From Amphibalanus amphitrite (lineage: Eukaryota; Arthropoda; Thecostraca; Balanomorpha; Balanidae), in contig NW_024881590.1 in assembly GCF_019059575.1 (NCBI RefSeq), forward strand, positions 434,001-498,000: a stretch of DNA of 64,000 bases, written 5' to 3'. The translations under genes were made by a program, and so were the position numbers. Under the pieces are notes generated by a model that saw only the letters and a list, made by a program, of their open reading frames with translations, searched no databases and was not told where the DNA came from. This document shows, one piece after another, positions 49,501 through 60,500 of the stretch (position 1 is its first letter; each line of letters opens with the position of its first letter).

Positions 49501-50894
49501 TAGCTTGTTAAAAACGCTCTAGTTCCCAACCATGAACCAGCTCATAATTCACTCTGGCCCCTTTTGTTGGGGGCAAACATTTCAATTCGCTGCAGTGCAT
49601 GGTCCCGAATAGAAACCGTAACAAAATATATAAAACGGTCACGTTACTTCGTAACCTGACCTACAGACAAACCCACTAAGCCATCAGATGACGTCAACTC
49701 CAACATCAGTCGTCATACTCGCGTGGAGAGACTTTAATCAAGGCCTCTTGCCAGGGAGTGATCATAATGAACATCTATCAATACCAGCGGATGATCTCTA
49801 TCATCATTCCGTTACCAGGGAGTGATATCGATCACGATGTCGTCACCGTTCTACCTGGCCAAGGCGTACGACCGTCCGGCGATCCTTCAGGCGCGAGTGG
49901 TGGGACTCAACACCAGTCAGCCTGTGCCCGTGTTCAACCGGCTGCGCCAGGGCCGCGCCGAGCTGGGACTCAGCGTCGGTAAGGTCACCCGAGATTACTT
50001 AGACCACCAGGACCTGGATGGGATTCAGTGCTGGCGATGAAACTATGGTGATTGAAGGAGTCGGATTCGTCGATGTTTTGAACTCGTCCCGTATAGATAA
50101 TCACTTGTAACATTCTATTGTTCCTTGGTACACTAAGGTGCTAAATGTGACGTTTTAAGTATCGTCTGAATAATTTGGAGCGTGTCGGAGGGAGACCTCG
50201 GCGTGGTCCTGCTGACGCCGTCTGTCCCGGGCAGGCGCCACGTCCATCTGCCTTCTGACGGTGATCGGCATCACGTCCCTGCCGAGTGTCGGCGGCGCAC
50301 TCAGCTGGAGAGAGTTCCAATTCGTCCAGTCCGGTCTGGGCTGGGCGGCTCTGCTGGCCGCCGTGCTGCACAACGCTCTGCTCGGCTGGGACTTTATGGT
50401 GCGCAACTACTCGTGCAGCATGCCGTCCGCCCAGCAGGTCAGCATCGTCAGGAGATCGGCGACTTGGAGTGGTAGCTTCATGGAGAGGACGGCCTGACGT
50501 CAGAGTTCCTCATGTAGATGGCTGGGGGGGTTGGTGGGAGGTTTGATTTTGTCACTGTGTTAGCCATGACGCAGTCCAACCACCAATTTAAGTAATACCC
50601 CGCGTCAGCCGACTTTTGCACCAGAATAGATTCAAACGGAAACCAATAGCTGCGACAAAAATCTAAACAGGTTAAATTGCGCTCACCACCAATGTCTGGA
50701 ATTTCACAAGGATGTCATGTCTGGTCTCTGGATGTGTATTTCTTTTTTTGTGACATTTTTTCCACTTTGCGCAGGTGGGAATCTATCTGCCGGCGATCAC
50801 TGTGCTGCTGAAGATGCCTCTTCTGATTCCATTCGTCTCCAATCATCTGGCAGCCATTCGAGCGGGCTACGAGAGAGCTGGCAGCTCTCAATAG
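46552..50894 (+). CDS. STEAP family metalloreductase, 10 exons, 554 aa
   Basis: STEAP proteins are endosomal or plasma-membrane ferric/cupric reductases that pass electrons from cytosolic NADPH via FAD to a membrane haem. Exons: 46552-46970, 47357-47536, 47691-47805, 48103-48206, 48572-48673, 48966-49099, 49277-49404, 49819-49978, 50235-50437, 50775-50894; all GT-AG with matching phases. Residues 36-99 form an unusual acidic His-rich repeat (EDH units). A Rossmann NADPH domain follows (about 106-275) with GAGDYG at 111-116, SRNP at 134-137, DISNST and FNVISAYAL. The six-helix membrane domain spans about 290-545 with [12 protein letters not shown] (363-371 region), the first haem histidine H394, [19 protein letters not shown] (462-480) and the second haem histidine H493. 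The start ATG at 46552 opens the only frame that reaches the Rossmann fold. The assembled length suits STEAP2-4 plus the extra N terminus. AATAAA signals lie at 51527 and 51648. No disabling change is seen. Confidence 0.93.
46657..46850 (+). repeat. Coding minisatellite (EDH/EDQ units) in STEAP exon 1
   Basis: Degenerate units of GAGGACCAC or GAGGACCAG encode repeated Glu-Asp-His and Glu-Asp-Gln, with longer spacing (GPS, RPT) between some. The tract is in frame and lies before the NADPH-binding fold. Repeat number is likely to vary between individuals. Confidence 0.75.
47252..47356 (+). repeat. Three 35-bp tandem repeats, each ending in a splice-acceptor copy
   Basis: Units 47252-47286, 47287-47321 and 47322-47356 are nearly identical (CGGCAGTCAGTATGACCCCA, then GTCTGTCTCTCCCAG). 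Each ends in a pyrimidine tract plus CAG, and the third ends exactly at the acceptor of STEAP exon 2. A fourth CAG at 47249-47251 precedes the array. The repeat begins with sequence like the first bases of the exon (TCGCAGTCTGACGCA). Confidence 0.85.
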
Positions 50895-51676
50895 AATCAG
50901 ATTAGACCGACGGATAGCGGCGGTAGTCGAGCTCTGACACAGAAGATGAAAAAATGTACAATATTCCGCCTGTGCGCTGTCAGCGGGATTGGCAACCGCG
51001 CGACTTGAGACGCTGAGATTGATAAGATGTCCCAGCGGGAACAGCGGGAGCTCGAACGGCATGAACGGAATTTTTATTGAATACATTACTATTACTATAG
51101 CTACTGGGAACAGGGGGACAGAGCTAACATCCCAGCTGTGCCCATACGTTCGATTATGCGTTTTGCGATTGTGATGCTTAGGATTGTGAGCTCTAACAAT
51201 TGAAACGCATTATAGTGCTAAGTAAGAAATTACCTACCGTTCTTGCCGACTGTCGACCGACGGTCCCTTGAATTCTACCGGTGGTTAAGTCCGAGCTTAT
51301 CAGTATTTAATCCACAGGGACCTGTAAGACGTAAGTGGAATTATTAATTTGCTGTTTATTTATTGAGCCGGAAGTGTATGTCGTATTTGATAGTTGTTAC
51401 CTGTCATTGAGCATTGCAAAACTATTGCATTATTCTTGCCGTTCCTGGTAGGTATACTATGCAAATAATAGTAGATAGTACTTAGTAGACACTTGCACCT
51501 AAAGCTGATGCACAATGTTTTATGCCAATAAATAAGTGGTATTTATCGTGACGTGGGATGACATATTTTGTTTCTGCGTGATCTTGTGCTCGTACCATGT
51601 CACCAATAATATTATGAACTGAACGTTATCGGCGAAATACACATAGAAATAAAGTGTCAATGTCATAAGTGCCTCA
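50895..51676. other. 3' untranslated region and flank of the STEAP gene
   Basis: AT-rich, with AATAAA at 51527-51532 and 51648-51653 on the plus strand. Transcripts of the STEAP gene probably end here. No other gene is seen. Confidence 0.45.
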
Positions 51677-51925
51677 TATTTTTTTTTTTATTCAGGCCTC
51701 CCTCCAACGGGCACTTGTGGCCCAATTACAGGAGGGCTCCTCCTCCTCCTGGCCCTTGTTCCCCCACCCCCCAGGCTACGGCTGAAGTGGGAGCCTACCC
51801 CACACCTGGTGACACAGCCGGGGACGACGCCCGCGGAACGGGCGGAACCGGGAATCGAACCCGAAACCCGGCACCGCCCGCACCGCGGGTCGACGCCTTA
51901 ACCGACTGCGCCACCAGGGCCGCAA
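51677..51925 (-). mobile_element. tRNA-derived SINE
   Basis: Read on the minus strand, the head has a perfect RNA polymerase III A box TGGCGCAGTCGG (51913-51902) and B box GGTTCGATTCC (51861-51851), with a T-arm-like stem around the latter. The presumed acceptor-stem halves do not pair, so it is not a functional tRNA gene. A ~150-bp GC-rich body follows and the element ends in an A-rich tail (T-run 51679-51690 on the plus strand). A target duplication could not be defined with certainty (CATATT versus CAATATT). Confidence 0.8.
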
Positions 51926-52240
51926 TATTCTAGCAAAGTGCCGTCGAACCGATTCTGCCTTTTCTTCGCCTGCGTACTTAGCTACTGTGACCGTAATTAA
52001 GGGGCATTTGAGTGTGCGGAAGCTCCTATAGGTACTATACACGGCCTTGCTCTTATATGCGGCCTTGCTATAGGCATGTAGTTCGGTTCAGGATGCACAT
52101 AAAAATACAATAACAGTCTAGCCTAGGATACTGATAATTTAATCCCGTCTACTGACTTGGTGACATGATCCGAACGGGAAATGGGAGGAGAGGGAGGCTC
52201 GGCTCACTATCGCCCTTTCTCGCCTCCTGTGCCCCTGAAG

Positions 52241-53426
52241 TTAACCCGCGCCGTGCTGGTGGCCTAAACTTTCCGCCGAGTGCTGGGGGGGGGGGGGCGT
52301 TTTAACGCCCCCCCGTCTAACTCGGCTCCTGGGCCACGTAGCGACACGCGGTAAGCGGCAATCGAAAGAGCGTCGAAAATAAGGACGAAAACACTTCGGT
52401 CATTTTTTGGGTCAGGTCAAAGGTCAGGTCACCAGAGGTCACCAAAGGTAAAATGTTGACTATTTCAACATTTTGGAAACTGCCAACGGCTATCTCGGGA
52501 ACCGATAGAGCTACAGCGCCGCGGAAAAGCGCATTCGATAGCCCTTTTACAGACCTTTCTGAGTATTGTTCTCAGATTTGACCTCAGGTCAACGGTTTAG
52601 GCTCCAGAGGGCAAAAACTCCAAAAATAGCCGTTTTTACGAAAAACGTTTTTTCGTCAATAACTTTTGACTCATAAGCGCCATGACATTACTTTTGCCAG
52701 CATCGTGTTCCTCTCGTTGAGACGCGTCGAATGAACTATTTGTTGACCTTGAAAGGTCATTTTGAAAATTTGACCTCAGGTCAAGGTCATGACCTGACCG
52801 AAAAGGGTCATGTTGCATATCAGTCGATCCGTATCGTCGAGCTGAACACATCTGACGTGTTTTCACCGCTCTAGCACGTCTCTATCAAAAGTTATAGCCA
52901 AAAAACTGCTGGCGACCGTTCATGACCTGAGATGACCTCAGGGGCACACAGAGGGGTCACAGGTGCATTTTTCCTATTCAGTGTGTCATGTTTACCTATG
53001 AACCGATGTTTGAGAGCGTTTTGAACGATATTCGTCCAAAAGAGGCGCATTTCAATTTTCTCCCATTGACTTATAATGGAGAGGTCGCAAAATTGACCTG
53101 ACCTTAGGTCACAGATATCAAAAATCCGAGATATACATTTTATACATACTGTTACTCATATCAATCGCTGAAAGTTTCAAAGTGATCGTTCAGTCGGTGT
53201 AGCTATAGCGAGCCTTTGAACTTTTTCTGAGGTAAGGTCACTTGACGTGACCTGGTGACCTGACCTTGAACGGCCTAGGTCTGAAATTTTCACAACATGT
53301 GCGGAAATGATGTAGGAACACGTGTACCAAAAACGGCGGCGCTGCGCGCCGCCGTTTTTGAGATATTCGCGAAAAACCTGAGGGGGGGCGTAAAAACGCC
53401 CCCCCCCCCAGCACGGCGCGGGTTAA
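52241..53426. mobile_element. TTAA element A (CCCGCGCC ends, G-tract hairpins, AGGTCA-rich)
   Basis: Starts TTAACCCGCGCCGTGCTGG and ends with the inverted CCAGCACGGCGCGGGTTAA. Just inside each end is a hairpin with G7/C7 arms (GGGGGGGCGTT / AACGCCCCCCC). On the left the terminal repeat is present twice in tandem. A 31-nt perfect hairpin (arms AAAAACGGCGGCGC) lies at 53329-53359. The interior contains many AGGTCA/TGACCT words, including AGGTCA-A-AGGTCA at 52414-52426. TTAA at both edges suggests a piggyBac-type non-autonomous element; no transposase frame exists. Closest relative here: element B. Confidence 0.75.
53329..53359. repeat. Perfect 14-bp-arm hairpin of TTAA element A
   Basis: The arms AAAAACGGCGGCGC and GCGCCGCCGTTTTT surround the 3-nt loop TGC. 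Element B has the same arms at 62846-62876 with loop TCC. The conserved arms and free loop suggest that the structure, rather than the loop sequence, is kept. Confidence 0.8.
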
Positions 53427-53859
53427 GGCATGAATATTGAACTGAATAAAGAAATGATAACAGCTTTTTTGCCTTGATATCTATCCAAAACAATTTGAAC
53501 AATCGTCGCGAACCGAGATTACCGTTCAGTGCTCTCTGCGCCCGCGACAGGTCCCGGTATCATCGCCGCACGTGGCTCGGTCCCACGGGCCCCACGCAAC
53601 TGACACCACCTGGTGCGCCAGCACGCAGACGAGCACAATGTGCGAGTGCGTTAGATAAACCATCGGCGCGATTGATAAGATTTGTTGAAACACGACAACA
53701 TAACCACCACATGCTAGGCATTGTGTGCATTTTCACTTGTGAACGTAGCAAGTGCAGCGGATATATTCGAGTTAGAATTAGTGGCCGTGCGTTGGTTGAC
53801 ACTTTTACATATTACATCACATTTAAAACTTTATATTTTATGGCACCTCCATATTATCT
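53427..53859. other. 3' flank of the BAF-like gene
   Basis: About 430 bp between TTAA element A and the BAF-like stop codon, probably including that gene's 3' untranslated region on the minus strand. No other feature is supported. Confidence 0.4.
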
Positions 53860-54774
53860 TCAGCACCGAGCACGAGGAAGGAAGTTCTTGCACCACTCCT
53901 TCAGACACTTGTAGGTCATGAAGGCCTTATCTGAGTTGGAGCCGGCCGTGTAGGCGAGCCAGGAGCGGAATTCGCAGCCGGTGCCGAACGAAAGGAACAC
54001 GTCCAGAATGTCTCTGGCCTGGAACCACGCACGCTCGGCTGTGAAATATTGACAGCAGCTGAGCAAGACAGACAAGCTACGATTACTTCCAGCCTTGAGT
54101 TGGGACACACCAACCATTTTTTTAGCTTTTAGTGGTGATAATTAAAGTTTTTGGAGACCGGAGATATTGGAAGGGCAGCCTTACTTAGAAAGATGCAAAC
54201 ACCAATAAAAACATTCAGCGTGACCATTTTAGTTCTGGTCATAGCATGCAACCTTGCTCAGGGTCAAATTTTCACAACTACAAAAGATAATGGGATATGG
54301 TCGTAATAGCCGTTTTCACGACGGGCTATCCGGCGAGTGCACCTAATTTGACCAAATCTGCACCTAATATCTTTTACTGCAAATATCTTTATTTTATGAA
54401 TTTATTTCAGTGTTTTAATCGATGATACTCTCTGACAATATGGCAAAGCAGGCATATAAGCAATTAGTGCAACCCTAGCTGATAGCTACTTAGAGATACA
54501 CTGAACCTAATTTGACCAAATCTGCACCTAATCTGCACCAAATGTGCACCAAATGTGTACCAGATGGCCGTCGTGAAAACGGCTATTATGTTACTCACCT
54601 CAAAACTGACACACAACCCATGATTACACCCACCTTGCAGAGTCCTGCTTTGCGCAGACGGCATCCGTAGACCTTTCCGATGCCAGGAACGTCTTCAATT
54701 GTCTTGCCGCCAATTGGCGTGTTGATAAAATCCACGCATTTTTGTGTTAGACACTCACTGACACTGTCTTCCAT
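53860..54774 (-). CDS. Barrier-to-autointegration factor-like protein, 2 exons, 99 aa
   Basis: BAF is a small dimeric chromatin protein that binds double-stranded DNA without sequence preference and links it to LEM-domain proteins of the inner nuclear membrane. Exon 1: 54774-54634 (47 codons, from ATG). Exon 2: 54018-53860. The donor AAG/GTGGGT and acceptor TTCCAG/GCC are both phase 0. Family signs: the helix-hairpin-helix DNA-binding segment VPGIGKVYGCRLRKAGL (29-45), then KARDILDVFLSFG aligned to the conserved helix after it, FRSWL (64-68) and the C-terminal CLKEWCKNFL (85-94). Typical BAF is about 89 residues; this has five extra residues after the final helix and a changed N terminus without the usual basic start, so it is a divergent paralogue rather than a canonical BANF1. 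The intron hosts a MITE. An alternative upstream acceptor in exon 2 would add residues not found in the family. Confidence 0.85.
54304..54588. mobile_element. TA-flanked MITE in the BAF-like intron
   Basis: Inverted ends ATAGCCGTTTTCACGACGG and the exact inverse are bordered by TA on both sides (54304-54305 and 54587-54588). The interior repeats TTTGACCAAATCTGCACC twice and related GCACCAAATGTG words. At 285 bp without a frame it is a typical Tc1/mariner-type MITE. Confidence 0.75.
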
Positions 54775-55480
54775 TTTGAAAACAAATTAGGCTGGCCTTA
54801 GATAATCATAAAGATGGATAACAAAGTTTTGAATTAGATTAATAACAACATACTACAACCCTACGAATAAGTAAACTTGTCTGTAATACTCATAATTTGT
54901 CATGCAACAAAAATGCCCCATACAGAGATGTTACTCCAAAAGCGCTTCCCGGGCCCTGTCATGCTGCCAGGCATTTGATTACTTTAGATGAGGCTAAATA
55001 CCCCGTGCAAAAGAATGCTAGAAACCTCTAATGAAATGTGACAGCTCACTCATTTAAATGACGTGAAGGTTTTACAAGTTAAGAGAATAACGACTTTACC
55101 TCAGACCTCGGAAGCAGTTCGAATTCGATTCTGAGTTTGAAAGATGTGGTGACATGCCTTGCTGGCACAATTATTTACCCTTTGCCGTACATTGCGAAAG
55201 GATCTGGATGCATTTTTGTTAAATTGCTTCGCCAAAAGTGGACGCCGAGCTGCGATTTCATTTGAACATAACCGTGCTCGTCATACTCAGCCGCAGCGCA
55301 TACCTATTTACAAATAGATCGGTTAGCGTAGCCACCGTGCCCTCCACCAGTGTGCCACCTTTGTCTCGAGTCCTTAGGCATAATCATAGTGTAATAAATA
55401 ACTAAATAAATGTAATAATAAATGCATGTTATCTATTACACTATGGTGTAACTCTAAATACTTAGTCCTCCACTTGAAAT
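54775..55480. other. Intergenic region between BAF-like gene and sulfotransferase
   Basis: AT-rich DNA that should contain the promoter of the minus-strand BAF-like gene. A short inverted pair (CATAGTGTAATA at about 55386 and TATTACACTATG at 55435) is present. No exon is seen. Confidence 0.35.
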
Positions 55481-55539
55481 GTTTGCCCCTTTATGTGACT
55501 GCGGATAGTGGGATGGCCTGATAGCAGATAGTTTCACAG

Positions 55540-55741
55540 GCGCGCTCGGGCTCTGTGTGCTTGGTCCGTGCCCCCCGGTAAAGGTACAGGTGCGTCCGTA
55601 TGTCAATACGGACACGGCCGAGGGAGGGGCGGCGCAGAGAAGGCGGTGCGGTGCGGTGGCCAGGAGGCTGCGGTTAGTCTGCCCGCTGAGACCTGTAGCG
55701 GCACGGCACGGTCACCGCAGCACCCTGACGGCCGCCGGGAG
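55540..55741 (+). other. Possible untranslated first exon of the sulfotransferase
   Basis: This GC-rich stretch ends in GCCGCCGGGAG/GTAAGCG, a strong splice donor at 55741/55742, after a GC-rich leader with the palindrome TCCGTATGTCAATACGGA. The next suitable acceptor upstream of the sulfotransferase start is GTTCGCTCAG (57554-57563), so the stretch could be the 5' untranslated exon. The left boundary is a guess. Confidence 0.4.
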
Positions 55742-56340
55742 GTAAGCGTTCTCTCGAGTGGTTTTCGGACAATGTGTGGTCGGATCTCTTGATGTTGGTA
55801 CTTCAGAATAAGCTGAACTTGAAATCCATGTTTGTACAGACAAATGGACATCAGATAGGATGAAGACGTAATAGGTATATTGTCCTGTTTACCTTCGAGA
55901 GTGAATGGGGTAATACACACATTGAGACACCCAAAGCAGGGGAAGGGCAGGCTGCCGACAGGTTTTGTCAAAAATACGTTTACCGTTGGGGATCTCGACC
56001 TTAAAAACAAGCATACCTATACCTACATTATGCATATACCAGCTACAATGTGGAAATATTTAACCCTTTTTTGAAAACATTGACAACAATGAGAAAACAT
56101 TTGAAAACATTGGGACTTGCCAATTGTATTCATAAACTTCACACTACTTCTCAATTCAATGCATTCATTTTTTTACCAACTTCTCAATGATTCATTGAAA
56201 CTCCGAGTTGGTGAACAATGAAAGCAATACAGGAGTATTTAAGGTAAGTACGTTATGTTGAAATGCCATGAGTCCGGAATGGTCCGGAATGGACACAAAT
56301 TGATAAATAATGGTGACAAACTCTAGTTGATGCTCCGTCC

Positions 56341-57547
56341 TTAACCCGCGACCTGGTGGGGGGGGGGGCTATTTTTTGCCCCCCCCCTCCAGACTTTTCG
56401 ATATATCTCCAGAACCACTGCGCCGATCGTCACCAAACTTTCAGTACCCTCCAAGACATCAATTTTACACATTGTGGCCAAAAATTTTTCCAAAGGCTAT
56501 GATAGGTTGGCCGGAAATGACGTCAGAGTGACGTCATGTTCTGCCGTTTTCGACCCAAAAAAGGGTTTCGCGGGAAGAGCTGTCAGGCCTATAGCTTTAC
56601 AAATACAGAAAAATGATACAGACATAAAAGCTGTAAAATGGACAGGGCTACAAAACTGCTATCTCGGATTTTTGAAATTATTGGATTTTGACCCCAAAAA
56701 ATCAAAAAATAGATTTTTTGAATATAATAGCCGAAAAATTAAAATAGTTTTTTGAATTTCGAAAAAACCGGAATATATGTGATAGTCCCTACCGCTTTCT
56801 ATCTACATACCAAATTTGAGATCTGTACCTCTTTTTTTGGCCAAGTTATAGCGAAAAAACTGTTCAAAATTGATGACGTCAAATTTTCAAACTCAATTTT
56901 CAGCAATTCTAGACCTCGTAGCGCAAAACAAAGACCGCCATTAGACTCCCCGTGACGAGCTGCATCGAATCAACACCCATGTTATGCAAAAATATCAACT
57001 TTGAAATTTGACCTTTTTTGACCCGACCTTGACCTGACCTCCACCAGAAAGTGACCTAAACCGTACCTGATGGTCTTATAACCAACACCATTGAGTTGGA
57101 AATGAAAAACTGGCCATAAAACATGCATCGCACAACCTTAGTAAAGTTGGGTTCATGTGGTGACTCTTGGTGACCTTTGGTGACCTGACCTGTGACCTGA
57201 CCTGGTATGACCAGTGACCTCTAACAGCAACATATCTACTAGGCAACTGACGCCCTATCGCTGATTCTCGACAAAATGCGTTTTCCTCGGTGTTATAGCG
57301 CATTCCCTAGAAGACCCGTGAACGGTGAAATATTTCATCTTTGACCTGACCTGTGACGTTATCGGTGACCCCGAGGTCAATAAAATTTGGTTTCCCTCGA
57401 CAAATTTGACAGCCCTTTCGAACGCCGTTTCAATTTTGCGGATCCGTCCAGTAGTTTCGGAGATACGAGGGGGGGGGGGGGGGGGCAAAAAATAGCCCCC
57501 CCCCACCAGGTCGCGTTATAAACAGACCCCACCAGGGCGCGGGTTAA
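56341..57547. mobile_element. TTAA element C (CCCGCGACC ends)
   Basis: Starts TTAACCCGCGACCTGGTGG, followed by a G-run, CTATTTTTTGCCCCCCC, and ends with the inverted form plus a second, slightly different terminal repeat (CCACCAGGGCGCGGGTTAA). The right end therefore has two tandem termini. The interior contains a block shared with element D (around 56745-56960: CAAGTTATAGCGAAAAAACT, GACGAGCTGCATCGAAT) and dense TGACCT words at 57007-57050 and 57170-57225. It stops 28 bp upstream of the sulfotransferase ATG. Confidence 0.75.
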
Positions 57548-57575
57548 TCCAGGCGTTCGCTCAGCAGCGGTACCC

Positions 57576-60500
57576 ATGGGATTGGGATCCCTGTTCGGCC
57601 GGCGCGGTACCAGCCCTGCGAGGCTCGCAGCGCTGGCTGTGCTGGTGGCAGCCTCCTTCCTCGGGCTGCTGCAGCTCGTCCGACAATCAGAGATGATACA
57701 GCGCCGGTCAAACCCGGTCCTAGACCCCACCGATCTACCAGGTGAGCAGGGGAGCCGACACGAGTGTCGCAACGGTCATGACCGTAGCGTTCATGTGTAT
57801 CTGTATTGTCAGGGCAGTGATGTAGGTATTTCATTGAAACAATGCATTGCCATATGATGAATAATTATTCCGCGCAACGAGCTCAACTTTTTCTCCGCTC
57901 AACCACTTTTGCTACCGGTAGGTAGCAATCAGCCATTATTTCATCTCAAGAAAAACCTTTTGCCAGCTCTGCCATTACGAGACGTTATTGGCAATGTTCT
58001 CGTCACGTCATTTGATTGCGTTGTTGATTCACCATGATCAAATTATGACTTGGAGCAAATGTCATTCCACCAAAAGTGCCGCGCTGCTCGTCTCCATTTT
58101 TTTTTTGCGACCGACGCGACGGACATCGTCAAGGAGAGAGCGCACCTCCCCTCCCCCACACCCACGCCTGATCGCTTGGTAATCTGATCTGTTCCCTACT
58201 GTCCCGGCCAGCGGCGACGGAGGGGTTCCACCCTCAGCGTGTGCTGCTTCTCGCCTATATGAGATCGGGCTCCAGTTTCACGGCCGAACTGCTCACACTG
58301 CACCCGGACTTCAACTATCTGTTCGAGCCGCTCTGGAGGTTCAATGACCGGGTGAGCTCGCGGTCAAGCAAACAGTGATATGTGGATGATGACTTAAAAG
58401 CCATCTCAACATATCAAATTAAAATAACCCGGCAGGTAATCATTTGAGTGAATGCAAGGAATTAGAGTTGCAAAGTTTCCCCCAAAGGCTGCTACCGGCA
58501 CCGCCCCGCCCCACAAATTTTTTTGGGGATACCGGCATGCTACCACACCCAAAGCAAAAACACCACCAAATTACCGGCATACTAAAAACCTGCATTGTTG
58601 ATTCCAGTTTACCCCTACAAGAGATGCCACATTTTCCTCTTAGTGTCCAAAGTTTGAATCATATGCTAATAATTTTTTGTGTGCAAAACAAAAAATACCG
58701 GCATGCTACCGGCAAGACATGCCAGATACCACAAAAAAACCTGCGGTAGTGAAAAATTACCGGCATGCCGGTAATGCGGTAGGGAAACTTTGCAACTCTA
58801 CAAGGAATCCCTGCTTTACTCCAAGCCAAAGTTATGCGAATATTATTTACAAGTGTTATGAATACTGGCGGTATCATAAATCCTCTATTGTACTGTTGTA
58901 AGCACTGAGATCATGTGAAGGGACCGCCCTGACCGCACGGCCAGTGGGGATGAATGGAGACAGGCGTGCGTGACGGGAACATTCGTGATAGCATTATTAC
59001 CACTGTGGCCTGCCCTGTCTGATCATAATGATTAGATGTTGCCTGTAATCAACGATATCTCCCGAAGCCGTAATAGATCCTTTTTGTGGGCAGCTTTGAC
59101 CAAAATCGTCGTAGAACAGCCCACATCTCTGAGGGTTTATGTACCTAACCAACAGGCATCGGTAAAATCCTTTTTGAAAGGATTGCATTCCCAATCCACA
59201 TTCCTAGGGCCGAAGTGGATTGCATTCCTACCCGCAATCCCCTTTTTTCACTTGGATTGTGATCAAATCCGCAATCCTTTTTTGCAATCCTGTTGTATTA
59301 TCATGTGCACTAGTGGATCTGGGGGAGGGAGGGGGGCATAGGGCCGTGCCTCCATCCCCAAATCACCCACTTCTAGTACCTAGTCTTGCGAGTAATTCCT
59401 ATCTAAGGCACAGGTATTTTATGGGAAATATTTTTTGCTTCAAACACCCCCACATTTAAACCTCTACCCAACCAGTGTTTTATATTTTTAAAACTCGCCC
59501 TCAAATACGTAATTTTGCCCTTCCTATGTAATTCATCAGCGTATATTATTTTGAGCGTTTAAATTAAAAGCATTTAAATTATTTCAAGTTTCGATGTAAA
59601 GCCCTTGATAGCAAGTACATTAAGCCGATGAAGCCGATCTCATATTTTTCAATCGCAACAAACCATTTCAAAGCACTAATCAAACACAATCCGGATTAGA
59701 TTGCAAAAATTGGAAGTATGATGCAATCCAATCCGCAATCAAATCCTGTTTTTAGGAATGGATTTCAGATCCAGGTGCAATCCACCAAAAAAGAATGCAA
59801 TCAGGATTTTGCAATCCTGCAATCACAATCCTACCGATGCCTGCTAACCAACATAGAGGTGTCCCAGTTCTATTACTTTTTGTGAATTTGGGAAAAATTT
59901 CACAATGTTTCGGTTTTAAAAGTACCACTACATAGTACCATATACATGTACATATATACATAGTACTATATCATATACTATATGTATATGATAAAGTCCA
60001 CGACAATTTGAGATTGCGCCCTTGTTTTTATTTGGCTTAACCGGGCCCCTGTCCTTTTCCGTCGATATCTCCTAAGCTGGAGATAGTGCCACCAAACTTT
60101 CAGGATCTCCGGGCATCAATTTTACACATTGTGACCAATTTTTTTTTTTTCCCAGAGGCTATGATAGCTTGGCCACAAATGACGTCAGATGAAATGACGT
60201 AATGTTCTGCCATTTTCGACCGAAAAAAGACCTTCGCGAGAAGAGCTGTCAGGCCTACAGCTTTGAAGATACAGAAAAATGATCAAATTTATAAAAGGTG
60301 TAGAATTGACAGGGCTACAAAACTGCTATCTCCGATTTATGAAATTTTTGGGTTTTGACCCCCAAAAATCAAAAATGCAATTTTTTGGATATATTAGCCA
60401 AAAAATCCAAAAAGCTTTTTAAGTTTCGAAAAAACGAAATATATGTAATAGTACCTACCGTCTTCTATCTACATACCAAATTTCAAATCGATATCTCGTT

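Noticed and set aside
51840-51925. Functional tRNA gene on the minus strand
   Set aside because: A and B boxes are present, but the acceptor-stem halves do not pair and the sequence continues into a SINE body with an A-rich tail.
54019-54113. Longer BAF-like exon 2 starting at the ATG near 54117
   Set aside because: The frame upstream of 54018 has no similarity to the family, while the acceptor at 54019 joins exon 1 in phase and gives the expected alignment length.
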